Below, one piece after another: positions 44,701 to 58,403 of a stretch of DNA of 64,000 bases; the first letter of the stretch is position 1; each line of letters starts with the position of its first letter. Position numbers and translations under genes: made by a program. The stretch spans positions 5,734,906-5,798,905 of the forward strand of contig VXAI01000038.1 of the NCBI GenBank assembly GCA_013399305.1, given 5' to 3'. The notes beneath the pieces were generated by a model that ran no database searches, was not told where the DNA came from, and saw nothing but the letters and a program-made list of their open reading frames with translations. The stretch comes from Rostratula benghalensis (taxonomy: Eukaryota > Chordata > Aves > Charadriiformes > Rostratulidae).

Positions 44701-47700
44701 GCCCCATCAGCAGGTTTCACAGTCCTTGAGGTGTCCTCAAGTGTCCCGGTACTGCTGATGCACAGCGTGCACCACGGGCAACCAGAAGCAAGGTTGTCCA
44801 TGCGCAGCTCACACACACATGACACCCATTGCACTCTGCCGAGAGCAGGGAGTCAGAGCTGTGCAAGCCCTGAGGTGCAAGCAGAGGTGGGGAAGTGGCT
44901 GTTTGCCCCATCGCTGGTGAGTTTTGCCTGGCACTGTGGCTGTGCTGGGATTTCCCACCTTGTCTGCATCCTCAGTGGGATGCAGGAACCCATCCAAACT
45001 GCTCCCCATGACCTGCTGCGATCAAAATTTGGAGGGGTGTGGGAAAAAGGTGCTGCGAGCCACAAAGGAGGCCTCTGGCAGAGATGGTCACCATGTCTGT
45101 CAGTGGCTGGCTCAGCCACACATCTCATGGCAATGGCTCAGTGTTTGGCTCTGCCTAGAGAAAGTATCCCCAGGCTAGGGAGGGAGAGGAGCCCGCACGT
45201 GGAGAGAATCTGTTCCCAACAGCCTCTGTTGCAAAACAGAGGGAAAAACCCAGATCCAAGCACCAGGCACCCTCATGCAAATCTCACCCTTCCCAAGCCA
45301 ATACCAGCCTCACACTATGGGACAGCAGGAATCCTGCAGCTTGGCTCTGCACAGGGCTCTTCCTCCTTTGCACAACACTTAGGCCTCTCCTTAAATTTCA
45401 ACATGGATTGCTGGGAACTTCATATGCCGCCGATTGAGACAGTGGGGGCTCAGCAACCCTGGCTCCAGCAGGAAAATCTTCCCTCACCATCCCTGGCTGC
45501 TCCTGGCAGCTCCAGCAGAACATCCAGGGTGCTGCTGGAGGTTTAGGCACTGTATGGATTAGCAGCACCACAGGGTGATGGCTGACGCTATGCTGAAACG
45601 CAGAATGAAATGGGATGAAGCCAGCCGACCCCTGCACCAGGGCTGTGGAGCTCCTGCCACGGATGGTATCTGACCTGGGGAGCTCTGGTGGGACTGTGGA
45701 GAGGGAGAAGTGCTGCGGAGCCAGGGTTTGTACTGCTCATTGGAAAGGGGAGAAGATCAGCCAGCTCAGTGCATGGAGAAGAGAGAAGCCAACCTGGCTG
45801 CACCAGCAACAGAGCCAGGAGAGGAGCTGACACTGGGCTGGGGTGGCACAAGAGATGGCTCCATCCCTGCAACATGCTGCTTTACCACAAACTTCTGTGC
45901 AACAAAATAAGGCCTTTGCCAAACTAAACGGGCCCTGAGCCAGCTTCTTCCCAGGCTCCCTGGGACGCTCTACTCTACCCATCCCTTGGCAGGTGCCAAG
46001 CTCTTGTTGCGGGTTACAGATTTTCTGTTTGGGGTGTTTTTCCAGCTGGTGCTGGATGTCCTTGATGAGCTTCTCCGCAAAGGTGGCATCAAGTTGGAGG
46101 AGTGGGGAAACCTTGCCTGCGCTGAATAGTAAAATCTGCTGGCAACACCATGGGGCTTCTCCAGATGCTGCATCTAAATATAGACCCCTCATTTATTACC
46201 CTGCTGGCTTCTGGATTTGGTGTGAGAGGAGCCAGGGCACTGCACTGATGCTCCTCCTCACCCACGGCCAGGGAGTGCCCATACACATCAGCTTAAACAG
46301 GATGCAAAGAATGAAACAGGCCATGAACGTTCTCCCTGGGTGCCTCTTGAGGAACAAGGATGGTTTGCTGGTGAAGTGCCGGAGGTCTGATACCCCCCCC
46401 ACAACTCTGCATCTCAGAGAGGTTTAGAGATGTACTGGTATGAGCGGGTCCTGCCTGTGTGGGAAAGGATTCTCCCCGCTCCTGGACAGAGCAGGGGTAC
46501 CCAGACCCCCTGGTGAAGGATGCACAATTTCCCTGTGGCTTCCTCACCCAAACTGGCCACCAGTGCCAGCCCTCCACCCAGCTGCACTTGCTGTCTCACT
46601 GGGACTATGGGTGAGGGATTTTATTGGGGTTTTTTTGCTGAACACCAGGATTTGTCCCTCTGTTGCATATCCCAGAGGGAAAGAGACATGTCTCAGAATT
46701 TGCAGGGCACCTGCAGCCTCTATGACACCTTGCCAATGGTTTCCTGAGAAAACCATTTCACCAATGGGGAATGCAGTCCTAGGGGGGAAAGTGTTGATGC
46801 TCAGGTCAAGGCAGGCTGAGGAGGATGGACACCACATCCCGCATGGCCAGGAGAGCACAAAATCCCACCGGGCTTAGCTGTGGGACGTGGCATGAAGGCA
46901 GCTGCCATGGGGCTGAGGCACGGGCAGAAACAAGAGTGGTGAAGCCCAGGATGCCATAAAATGCTGTGAGCTGCCAGGCTGCAGTACTGCTCCTCTGGCA
47001 GCTGACCTGCCCCATGCAGCCTCCCTACCCTGGGCCAAGATGCATGGCCCCTTCGTCCGAGCTCCTGCAGGGAGCATTTGATGGGGTGGGACCAGGTGGG
47101 ACCCCAAAGGTGCTCCTGCTAAAACCCCAGTGCTGACCTCAGACCACAGCCCTGTCAGAGCAGGGCTGGTGTGAACTGACCTCAAGCCTCCTGCCTGGGC
47201 AAAGCAAGCTCTTGGGGCCTTTCCCACTGCTCTCTGGTGGGGACATCAGAGCAGGGGCACTGTGCAAGAGGCAGGAAGGGCAGAGTGCCATGCTGTGGTG
47301 GCTGCCATTAAACCCCAGGCTTCGTGCTGGCTGCATCCTTTGCTACAGCTAGCAAAATGGTAAAAAAAAGGGGGATTCACTGCAAGCCAGCCCCTACCCC
47401 AGCATGGCTGGGAAGCCAGGCTGAGCAGAGGCGCTGCTGGCTGCTCACAGCAGCCACCCCCCTGGCTCTTGGCGCCAAGTCCCATTGAGACGAGGCCAAG
47501 CAGGACGGGAACTCCAGGCATCCTGCCTCCTGCTGCCGGCGCTCCCGGCTGGCTGGTTCACGCTGGGACACCTCCTCCCAGGGTGGCCAGGGTGCCCCAC
47601 TGCCAGCACCACCAGTAAAGGCCACAGCTCCAGCCCCATGACCACAGTGTTGGCCAAAGGAAACTGCCCTCCAGCTCATCAGACCACCTGGCCTTTCCCC

Positions 47701-50139
47701 CACAGCCACCCCATGGGCCAGGCAGGAGGCTGGGCAGTGTCAGGAGGGAGGGGGTTAACCCATTAATCATCCCTGCTGGAAAGAGGTTGGACCCAGGGCC
47801 AATGGCACCCACAGATATACCAGTCCTGCACCACACGCACTCCAGTACTCAGATCACACAATGGCACCCTCCAACCAATGGGTCCTCAGCCCCCACAGGC
47901 TGTCCCCGCTGCCATGGGGGTGCCACAAGACTCTTGCTGCCAGCGGCCCATGAGAACCTGCAGTGGCACAGCAGGGAGGGTGCTGAGGAGCCCTGTGTCC
48001 GGGAATATCCCTCAGCACAACCCTAGATAAAATGGGATGTTCCCAGTCTTGAAATTCCCATTCAGTCCCCACTTGGGGACCAGAGACAGGGAACATGTTT
48101 TGACCCTTTTCCCCCCAAATATCAAATCTTCTAACCAACCTTCACATTTTTGAAGCATGGGGAAACCTGAAGTGGTCCAGCCCTCACCACATCCCCATGC
48201 TGGGTGGGCTGCCAGTCCCACACTATGTTCCTCAGCCAGACCTTAGAGATGGCAGCAGTCGTTCTTTTGGGGGAATGTCTGGGCTCACCAGCCAGAAGCA
48301 CATCAGAGGATTCCCTGTGTCTTTGGGAGCTGCTCCCCCTTCTCACCCCATTCGCTGCTCAGGGACCATCCTATGCACCAAGACTTACAGCAACCCAAAA
48401 AAACCCCCTCAAAACCCAAACATGATCTCTGGATGACCTCCCTGTGCTGACATCTGCTGAAGCAGCAGAAAGAGGACACACAGATGCTCTGCTTCTGCCT
48501 CCCCCCTCAGCCCAAGAGGCTTTTCCCCTGCTTTCCCCAGGCTCATAGGGGGCATAAGCCCTTGGGCAGTAGCTGGTATTTGGGTAACAGGCCACGGAGC
48601 GCTGGGAATGCAGAGCCAGGAGCACGGAGGGCTGTGACTGTCCGTCCGTCAGGACAACAGCAGCGCATGCTCCAGCAACTCTCCCACGGCCGCCAGCAAA
48701 CACCCCCGGGACCCCCGAGCCCAGATGTGAGGGGCAGCAGATGGGGGGAGAGCTGAGAGGGGAGCACAGCCTGCCCGCCTGCAGCTCTGCCCTCCCTGCC
48801 TGCAGCTCTCCAGGCTGGAGGGGCCTCCCATGGCATCACTGTTTTTTCTCCAGCCTCCCCACCCTGGACTGCAGCTTATTTTGGATGGTGACATGTGCTG
48901 GGTGAGGCTTTGGTGCTGCCCTGCTAGAAGGAGCCCTGTTCCTATCTCTGCTGGGATGCTCTGCAACATGCTCCTTCACACTGAACAGCTTGAGCCCCCT
49001 GGCTGTGCCTCAGTTTCCCCTCCTCACCCTCTGGTTATTGACCCTCTCCCACCTTTCCCCACAGGAGGATTTCACTCACACCCGCCAAGGGATGTGCAGC
49101 TCTAAAGGACTCCCTAAGTGCTAACCGTGCCCAGGGCCGGCTGGCATCCATCTTGGCAGGCACCCAGCACCTTTCCTGAGAAACCTCTGCAAAAATTGCA
49201 CCCTGTGCCTGCTGCCCCCCAGCCCCAGGTAGCCCCTCGCCCCAGCCATCACCCCTCGCCAGGGGCACGGGTCCCACGGGAGGGAGGCAGCGCCAGGCCA
49301 GCAAGCGCGGGGGACATCCAAAGAAGGAAAGGAGTCAGAGGGATGGAGGAGCCGGCTGGGCTCCCTGGCCAGCCGGCTGGTCCATACTGTAAAAGGAGTG
49401 GGAACAGGGACTGCAAAGCTCCGGTTTTAAGATGGCTGTGAAGCCGAGAGGAGGAGAAGGAGGAGGAGGAGGACAACGACATTAACCCTCCCAGCACTGC
49501 GCTGCAGCCAGGAGCACTGCAGTGAGGACGAATGGCAGGTTTCCTGAGGCTCTGTTTAACAGCAGATGGATCAGGGTCTCCCCAACTCCTACCCAATAAA
49601 ATGCAGCTGGTGATGCTTTCAGGACAGGCAACACTGAGTTGGGAGATGCTGCCCTCAGACAGCCCATGGGAGGGAGGAGGAGGTGGCATGGGGAGGATGC
49701 CTGCAGGAGAGAAGGGACCCTCCACAGGTGCAGGACACTCAGCAGGGCCTCAAAGACCCCTTGAACATGGGCTCCCTGCGAAGGTGCCCTCTCCCTCATG
49801 CTGCCCCCAGCAGAGCACCCCACCAGGGGCTCAGCAGCACTGCAGGGGCAGGAAAAGGGCACCCATGGGTGCCACCCCTCTGGGTGTCTGCCTGTTGGCA
49901 TTGCCATCCCTTCCTAGCGGCTCAGCGAGGAGCAGCAGGGCTGAGCAGTTTCTCAGCTTCCTTTCTCTTTTCCCTGTGGACATGCACGTGAATAATCACG
50001 TTTTTCCTGCTTAATGTTTTCCTTTAAAAACATTGGGCTTGGCCTTCCCTGTGCTTTTCTGTGGGATTCATCAGAGCTGCAGGAACCCAGGCACAGCGAC
50101 TGGAGGAGCAAAGGTACCGGGCACTTAACAGCAACTTCC

Positions 50140-50350
50140 CTTCTCCGAAATGTTTATTGGTCATTGACGTCAAGTAATTATTGAGAATTATTAATTAAGA
50201 AAGCATTTAAGCGTGTTGCTTTTGTTGAGGTTTTGGCGTTACAATTAGTTTATCGTCCAACGGGAGAAACATCAGCCTTTGCAGTTGCCTGGAGTGCAGC
50301 AAAGCACCTATAATTAATTTCCTTTTCCGTAGCAAGCAATTTGCTGTGAC
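50140..50350. promoter_or_regulatory. AT-rich block with perfect CRE, candidate intronic enhancer
   Basis: An AT-rich island in GC-rich intron 1. It contains the full palindromic CRE TGACGTCA at 50,165-50,172 and several TAATTA/ATTAATTAA homeodomain-type motifs. CREB-type factors bind such sites. Function is inferred from motif content only. Confidence 0.35.
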
Positions 50351-53300
50351 CTACCTTGGGGACATGCCTTTCTCCAGGTGTGCCAACCACAACAGCTCTG
50401 GAAACACCCAGCCAAAAGGCCCTCAAGAGGCCATCAGATGGGAACACCATGTCCCCAGTAGCCTGTCAGAGGCAACTACGTGTGGGTAGCAGCTCTTTTC
50501 GGGAAAGCATCCTGGACACACGCCCTGATCCTGGGGAAGGAGCTGCACGGTTAATGGGGCTGAGTCCCATGGTTTCTCCAGGGCCACCCTGCCAGGCTCC
50601 TGTGCCACCCACTGGTGCCTCCAACTCTCCTGGCACCCATGTCCCCATGCCAACACTGGTGTCATGACACAAAGCATCTTGCTGTGGGTGAGAGCTCAGG
50701 CACAGTCTCATCTGCAGCCTCGTGTGATGGGTGATTCAGAACCAGACCCTGTCCCCATGTGTGGGCACCCCTGCAGTGTTCAGCCCCAAGGGCTAGGCTC
50801 AGGGTGCCAGAGGGCCAGGAGAGGAGATGGCTCTGTGCAGCCACCTGCAGCAGTTTGGACAATTGTACCCCCTGGGGCTCCCAGCCTCTCTCCTACCAAA
50901 CAACAGCCCACCTGGACAACCCCCTTCCATAGGGACAGAACCCCTTCCAGAAGCACAGACCCCCTTTCCATAGGGGCAGCAGTACAAGCCCACCCAGAAG
51001 GGGTCGGTCCTTCCCATTTCACCCCATGCTCAGAGTGGTCCAAGGCAAGAATTTTGGTGGGTTATTGTTCCCTTATCTCCTGGGCCCTCTGGCCCAAGGG
51101 AACATGACCCCATAGTGGGGCTATGTCCTCATCTCATGTCAGCTCACTCTCCTCTTGCCACCTACTCTGCTTGGCCCCATCCTTGTACCCTGCCTCCTGT
51201 GGGAACATGAGCCTGGGAGGCCACCATGCTGCACCAGCTGTGCCTTTAAGCTGCTGCAAGCCCTGGGGACCAGCACAGCTCTTCAGTGACCAGGACACAG
51301 GGACAAGGTCCCTCTGCCATCCCAACCCAGCCACCTCAGCACTGGGCAGGCAGGGCAGGCTGGGCAGTAGAACACGGCGCACACCAGCAGCACTGGCACG
51401 GGATATGCTGGGCTCCACTCGTGCCTGGCACGTGTAATGGAGCTGGTCCCGTGGGCAGCACGGGCGCCGTGTGCTGCAGCTCCTGCCGTGCTGCTGCATG
51501 CACATGCATGCCCCTCGCACGCCTGCTCTCATAGACGTAAGGTCAGCTGCTGCTGGAGCATGGCTGCTCCAGCACCCAAACCCCCAGCTCACTGAGCACC
51601 TAACCCTCAGGCCTGGCTGGAGGCGGGATGATAGCCAGGAGGCTGGCTAACCCCACTGGAGACTGGGCTGCCTCTTGGGATGGGGCTTGAGGGCTGCCCT
51701 GGGCTGGGATCCTGCCTCAGCCCAGGCAGAGCATGGCAAGCTGTGGGCTGGTCCCTCCAGCAGCCATTTCTGCCTGTTCTCACCTCTGCCGAGGGGATAG
51801 CCAGGGAGCCAGTGGGTGAGGGAGACTGGGAGGCTGCAGAGCCCATGTCCCCCTGAGTGGCAGGCAGTGCAGTCACAGCCTGGGAGCGGAGAGTTCCTGC
51901 AGCCCTTCCATAGAGCAGGCGATGGCAGCCCGGTTGCCCACAGCCCTGTGCTCCCAGTCCGATGCTGGGGCAGCCCCTTGCAGCCCTGGTGCATGCACCA
52001 ACCCCTGAGTGTAGCTCCAGGAAGGGCCAGCAGCCCCAGCTCAGCAAGTGGGTCAGCTATATATACACACGGCAGCCCCAGCAGCACCAGTACCAGGCAC
52101 CTTTCTGCCTTGCATCATTGCCAACCTAAAAATCATGGCCTGGAGGTGGGGGCTGGCTCAGCCCAGGCTGTGGCAGCCGTGAAATGCTGCCACATTGCCA
52201 AGGGCACTGATGAATCTGCTCGTTCATAGCCATAACCCTGAGGGCTCCCAACCCTGAGGGTTCCCAGTCCTGTGCCCTGCTTGGCCAGGGCAGTCACCAC
52301 AGACGCAGGGGGACCAGGTGGGACCGACATCTGCCAGACGGATGCTCCCAGGAGGCCATGGCTGCAAGCTGTGTGCATACTCCTCCACACAGAGCAGGCC
52401 CCCAGGAGGGAGATTTCCACTTCCATGTCTCAAAACCAGCCGCTCCAGCTTGCAAGCACCAAGGCAACAAGCTCAAACCCCCTCATTAAGGCTGGGCAGA
52501 CACCTCCTGGGCTTGAGGCGTGCAGGCATGCCCGCTCGGCAGCGTGCAGGCTTGGGTTTGGCTCCTGGGGTGATGCCAAGCAGCCCCAGTGTGGCACAGC
52601 ACTGGGTAAGGACACTGTGCAGCAAAGAGGCTTAGTCCCAGTACCCCCAGTTTGTTGCACCCTTTGCAACCTGCCCTCCTCGGCTGCACTGCAATGGTTT
52701 GTGGGTCCAGCAAATCTGGTGCTGGAGGCCAGGAGAGGCATGGTGGTTTGGAGTGCTTTGGGCTGCACTCCCCTTCACAACCTTGCTGGCTCCACTAGGG
52801 AGGAGAGGGCTGGTGTTCATCCTGCACCCCCGCAACCAGCTGGAAAAGCCCTTTGCAGCCTACAGGTCTCCAGTTGTCTACACTCAAACCTCTCACCCAG
52901 CCCGGAGGGTTGGTTATTAAGGAAAAACACTTTAATGAGGCAGCTCGTTAAAGGCAGGAACAGATTAGCCCAGGAACCCAAGGAACTCTGTGATTGTCAA
53001 GTTCAAGAGTAAGAGAAATAAGTCTTTCCCTGGCAGCGGTAGGAGATGCTGCCTCAAAGTGGTGGGCTGAACCCATGAAACCTTAAAGCCCTGCACCCTC
53101 CCAGGAGTCTGTGTGAGATCTGAAGATGGAAGATGCTGGGAAGGGAGAACCAGAGCTTGAAACCTATGAAAACACCCACTGAGACAGAAGCGGAATATAC
53201 TCCAACCCCAATAGTCAGGTTCAGGCACTGCCTCCTCCACTGATCAAGCAAAATCCCAGCACCAGTGTGGACTTCCAGCAGGGATGCTCCAGGGAGAAAC

Positions 53301-53799
53301 CCTTTGGCACGACACAGCCCCACTGGACAGGCGTGACGTGGGAGGAGAGGCAAAGGCAAGCAGAGTTCAGAGTTACAGTCACCAGAGAAAAATTAACCCT
53401 GGAAAAAAAACCCCAAAACATCCCTCTCCGTTTCCCACTGCAGGGAAAGGTTTGCAGAGCATCCTTTTCCACGGCCAAGTGAAACGCTGGTGAGCGGTGG
53501 AAGCGCAGGGTGAGCAGGGCACCCTGGGAAGTCGAGGCTACCTCAAAGCCACCCAGGCAGCAGGGAGAAGAATCAGGCCCGTGCAATGGCTGTTATGAAT
53601 GAAGGTGGGAATGGTGTTGCTAAAGATAACTTGAGAACAGGTACTATTAATACTGTACTATTAATATAGTATAGCACTACTATAGGGCTTTTCTTTGGTG
53701 TGCTTTCTGCAAGGCTCTGTCTGGGATTGGTGAACACTAATGGATCGGGCCCTGCTACAGCACTGGGGAAGCAATCGTGCGTGTGCTTCACTGGAGCCC

Positions 53800-54100
53800 A
53801 GCAGCAGACTGATGCCCTCGAGGAATGAGGACCAGCAGCCAGTGGCTGACCGAGCCGGCCGAGCCAGTCACCGGCCACCGCCGTGGCAGCCCAGTGCCAG
53901 CTGGGCCCTCGGAGCGAGGATGCCACGCGGGAGCTGCTGGCGATGCTGCCGCCGTGCTGGTTTCCATGACAACTTCAGCACTTGGCGCGAGATGGAGATG
54001 ACAGGATCAGCCAGGAAAGTAACCGAGCGGAGCTGGCGTCCTCCGTCTGCTGTGGCCGGCGGCACAGCACTGCCAGCCCTGCGCGGCTGGCTGGTACAGG
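53800..54100. promoter_or_regulatory. CpG-rich patch in intron 1
   Basis: Locally raised CpG density (for example GAGCCGGCCGAGCC and GGCCGGCGGC). Only base composition supports it. Confidence 0.2.
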
Positions 54101-56307
54101 GTGAAGCCCTGAGAGCCTCCGGGCATCTGGGTCCCCCTCTCCTTACAGGAGTAAGGAGACGTGTGCCAGCTGCCAGTTGTCCCCATGAAGCGGAGCCTGT
54201 CCATCCCACCGATCCCTCCCTGACACCTCTATGAAAACACAGCCAGGTCCTGGTCCCCAGCCCCGAGGTGGTCGGGTGCACACCCGGCACTGGAGCACCC
54301 AGCTGGGATTGTGCCCCTGGCTCTCGCCCCGGTGCAGCGTTTCCACTCCTGCTGGGGCTGCCTCCCCGGCGGCACCACTTCTGAGCACACACATCTCTTC
54401 ACACCCCAGTTTATGGTGTCAGGGCCAGCTGGCACAGCGGGCAGCCTGGCAGGGTGGTATCCACCTCCCTTCTGCAGCTCAAGGAGATGCTGCAGACTGG
54501 GGCTGACCTAGCACTGGGGCCAGCTAAGCCCAGCGGTACCAGCCTGCACTGAGACAACCTAGACCCTCACTGGCCTTTGCCCCCCCCAGAGGCTTTCCCT
54601 GGCTTCCAGGTAACCTAAGATCAAGAGCTCCAGTCAGAAGTGCTTAGCCAGACATCCAGGGACACTATGGAGCAGCAGGGAACCAAACACTTGTAACATA
54701 TGACTCCCCAGCTGGTATGGTCCCCCCAGCCCCGAAAGCCCCTGGTGCCCAACCGCGGAGTGGTCTCTGAGGACTGCAGCCCTCTCCAAGCCATCACGCA
54801 TGGCTGCTGCATTCCCAGGCTGCTGGCGGGGAGTGTGTGGGTCTGGGGCAGTGTGGTGGATGGCTGGGACCCCCAGCATCCCCTCCCCACCCACACACAG
54901 CATCCTGCCATGCACCTTTTTATTCCAGCAGTGCAATTAGCCTTGCTGACCCCTGAAATCCTCAGCCTCTCTAAGCAGCCATGCATTAAATCCCGGATCC
55001 AAGAGTGGAAATAGACTTCGTAAAAGGCTTATGGCCCTATTTATTACATTTTACGCATGATGGAGTCCGACAGCACGGCAACAGTGCTGCGGTTGGCGCT
55101 GGCTCTGCCTCCACGCCGAGGCAGACGGACAGACGGACAGGCAGGGTCTGGAGCGGGCAGCAGCACCTTGGTGGGTGTCTCCTCCTGGCTGGGCTTGGGT
55201 TGCCAGCTGAGTGCTCCCTCAGATGCAGGCAGGCAGGGATATCGATCTAGATGAAAGCTAACACCGCTCTCGGGGCTGGGTAACCGTATCTGCCGCACAT
55301 TTGTATTCCTCGGAGCAGGGCGGGAGGGCTGCAGCCATCTGCTGGAGTGGCTTTGGGGATCCTGGGGACGCTGAGAGCCCTCCGTCTGGATCTCTGGCAC
55401 TGCCTCCTCCCATTTCAATGCGCAGCTTTTACCTTCTCTGTTTCACCTCCACCTTGCTTAGGGCCAAATAACACAGACCTGAGGAGGGCATCACCCAAAT
55501 GGCAGGGTCCTCCATTCAGACCCACGGCCACCTCCACCCAACAGGGACTGGTGGGGCTACCAGGTCCCTGCCTGGTGATGAGGGATGAGGGGCCATGGTG
55601 CAAGGTTGTACAAGGATACTGTGTGAAGCCAGAGTGCCTGTGTTCACCAAAGCCACCCTGGGGGTCCCATTATTTAGCCAGGTGGCTCCTGCCCTGGTGG
55701 ACCCCGCATGGCAGGGTGAGGTGGTAGGAGGCTGCGCAGCTCCGAGCTGGGCAGAGGGCACGGTGAGGGGCAGGGATGTGCAGCAGGCAGATGGGCAGGT
55801 ATTCAGACATGCCTGCACCAGCAAGCCATGGCTTGCAGAGGAAGCAACAAGCAAAGCACAGAGTTGAAGGCTCATATATCTGAGGGACCTTCTGCTTTCC
55901 TGCAGCAAACATAGGGAATCCTCCTGCAGATCTCCATCGGGGACACCAAACAGATTATGAAGCCCCTGCAGCAGCACTGGGCAGACAGACCCTTGCTGTC
56001 AGTGCTGCAAAGCGGGGAGGAGCAGAGGGGGACACAATGGTGTCCCCTCCATGCACTTACAAATAGCTGCTGCAGAAACTCAAGCAGCACACCATGACCT
56101 CCATCATCCAAATCCCTGGGACACCAGCACGCACAGACACAAACAGCAGCTCCCTGCTTCCTCAGAAAGAACCCACAGCACCCTCTTCACAGGGCAGTCA
56201 GAGGTGTCAAGAAACAAGAGCAAGGGTGATCCTGCACACCTCTGAGATACTCCGATTCCATCAAACTTTGGTGCAATGTGTGAGCCTTGCTGATCCCAGG
56301 TGGTACA

Positions 56308-56720
56308 AGAGAATCATTGAATCATAGAATGGTTTGGGCTGGAAGGGACTTTAAAGATCATTGAGTTCCAACCCCCCTGCCCTGGGCAGGGAAACCTCCC
56401 ACTAGACCAAGTTGCTCAAAGCTCCATCTAGCCTGGTCTCGAACACTTCCAGGGATGTGTGCCCAGCTTCTCTGGGCAACCAGTTCCAGTGTCTTACCAT
56501 CCTCACAGTGAAAAATTTCTTCCCAATACCTAAGCTAAATCTACCCTGTTCCAGTTTAAAGCCATTATCCCTTGTCCTGTCACTACATGCCCTTGTAAAA
56601 AAGCCCCTCTCCAGCTTTCTTGTAGGCCTCCTTCAGATACTGGAAGGCTGCTGTAAGGTCTCCCTGAAGCCCAGCAAGCCATGTGGACCATCTAGTGAGG
56701 TGGTCAGACCACTGAGGTAA
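56308..56720 (-). mobile_element. CR1 LINE 3' end
   Basis: The reverse complement of a CR1 tail. On the plus strand it begins AATCATAGAATGGTTTGGGC, continues TGGAAGGGACTTTAAAGATC, and runs through AGGGAAACCTCCCACTAGAC and TCTGGGCAACCAGTTCCAGT. At about 410 bp it is the longest CR1 copy here. It is sense-oriented with PPARGC1B. Confidence 0.95.
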
Positions 56721-58352
56721 ACCCATCTCTTGTGCTCTCTCTGAAGGCAATGAGGGGTCTTGCATCAAAAAGCAGAAGGGGGTCCATGGGCTGTTCACAG
56801 TGACTGGATCCTGGTGCTGACTGGGTCTTGGCCAAGCACAGGGGTCCCAATGTTTGTGAGGGTGGGGAGTTACAGCCCTGGGAAGGGGAAATAGCACCTG
56901 TGGGGCTTCCCCCAGCTCAGGAGTTCAAAGGGTTGGTCCCACATCTTTCATTAAAAGAGCTCAAAGGACTTTGATGCCTGCAGTGCCTCGTACACTTAAG
57001 GGCAGAAGGACCTTCGCCCTTCCTTGCCTTTCTGCCCAACCCCACGTCGCAGCAGTGGCTCTGCTCCAGTAGCCCTGAATGATCACTCTGAGGTGCTGCA
57101 GCCCCACAGGGCCCTTTGGAAGAGCAGGACCCGAAGTGTTTGCCCCATAGCTCAGCTCTGCTCCTGTGCTTTGGAGCACGGCTCCTTCCTCCAAGGGGAG
57201 GCAATGGCATGTTAGCAAACAGCGTGTTTGGGCATAAATGGGCTCTGGCCTCAAAAGGCATCGAGGCGTTTAGAAAAAAACCTGCAGTTCACATCTCAGC
57301 AGGTTTCTGCTGCCCCCCCAGCCTGGGCAGCCCAGTCACTGCTGAGAGCTCCTCGCTGCCCTGGGATGGCTGCAAGCCCTCCCTGCTAGTGGCAGGGAAT
57401 AGCCCTCCTGCCTTGATTGAAAGAGGCTTAAACTCCCCCAAAAGCCCGTCCACAAAGATCCCATACCCGTCAGGGCACTCACAGACCAATCCTCCCTCCA
57501 GAGCAGCTGCTATATTTAGGAATCTAAATGCAACAGAGTGGCTCTTTCCAAAAAAGAGTTAGTTTGGGTTACATAAATACAGAGAGAAAGTTGAAAGCTG
57601 TGTTTCCAGGTCCTTGCACGGCCATAAAAGCAAGCAGCGGAGACGGGGACTCTCTCCCTCCGATAATCGCCCTTTCATTTATTTTCGACTTAGCTGGATG
57701 TGGTTTCCAGCTCTTCTGGGCAGATGGGCAGCAGGCAAGAGGTGCAAGCTGAGACGAGGGAGCTTGGGCAAGCAGACCCTCATGGGCAGGTCCTGGTCAC
57801 CGTGGGGAGGCAGTGGCATGGGGGCTGCCAGGGCACCCCACCCCAGGAGCGCTAACACAGGCACAGAGGAGCCATCGCTGCAGACAGGACAGCAGCACAA
57901 TGATAGCATGGGCAGGAGAAGTCAACAGAAATAAATCAACTGAGCGGCTCCAGCCCTCCCCACCAGTGCCTGTCACCCCTACAACATCCCTCCCCACTCA
58001 GTGGCTGACTTCCTTCCTCCTGCATCCACTTCCACATCCTGAAGCCTCTGGTCCCACGAGGAGGAGAGACGCGTGTGCACAAGGCTGTCCATGCACGAGT
58101 ATGTCCTGCACACTTACAGCTGCTCACCCTGAGCCCCAGGGCTGCAGGGCAGGGGCTGCCCCTGCTCCCCAGCTCAGCTGCTGGTACGAGCTGGTGAGGA
58201 GGGTTGGTTGCTAGTCATCAGCAAAGCCACGTCCCCACCAGAGCTGGGTGACAACATGTACCACAAGGGTTTCTGGGGACATGTACCATGTGCTTTCATT
58301 TTCAAAATATATATAAATAGACATACTTATTCCTTCCTAAAAGGACATGGCC

Positions 58353-58403
58353 ACAAAAAAAAAAAAACAAAACAAAAAAAAAATCAAACAAACAAACAAA
58401 AAC
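58353..58403. repeat. A-rich / CAAA simple repeat
   Basis: A-runs followed by CAAACAAACAAACAAA in intron 1. Confidence 0.9.

Noticed and set aside
44341..45546. 401-codon open frame on the plus strand in PPARGC1B intron 1
   Set aside because: Low stop-codon density in GC-rich DNA explains it. It has no recognisable domain, a Ser/Pro/Cys-rich mixture, overlapping open frames on both strands, and no splice or promoter support.
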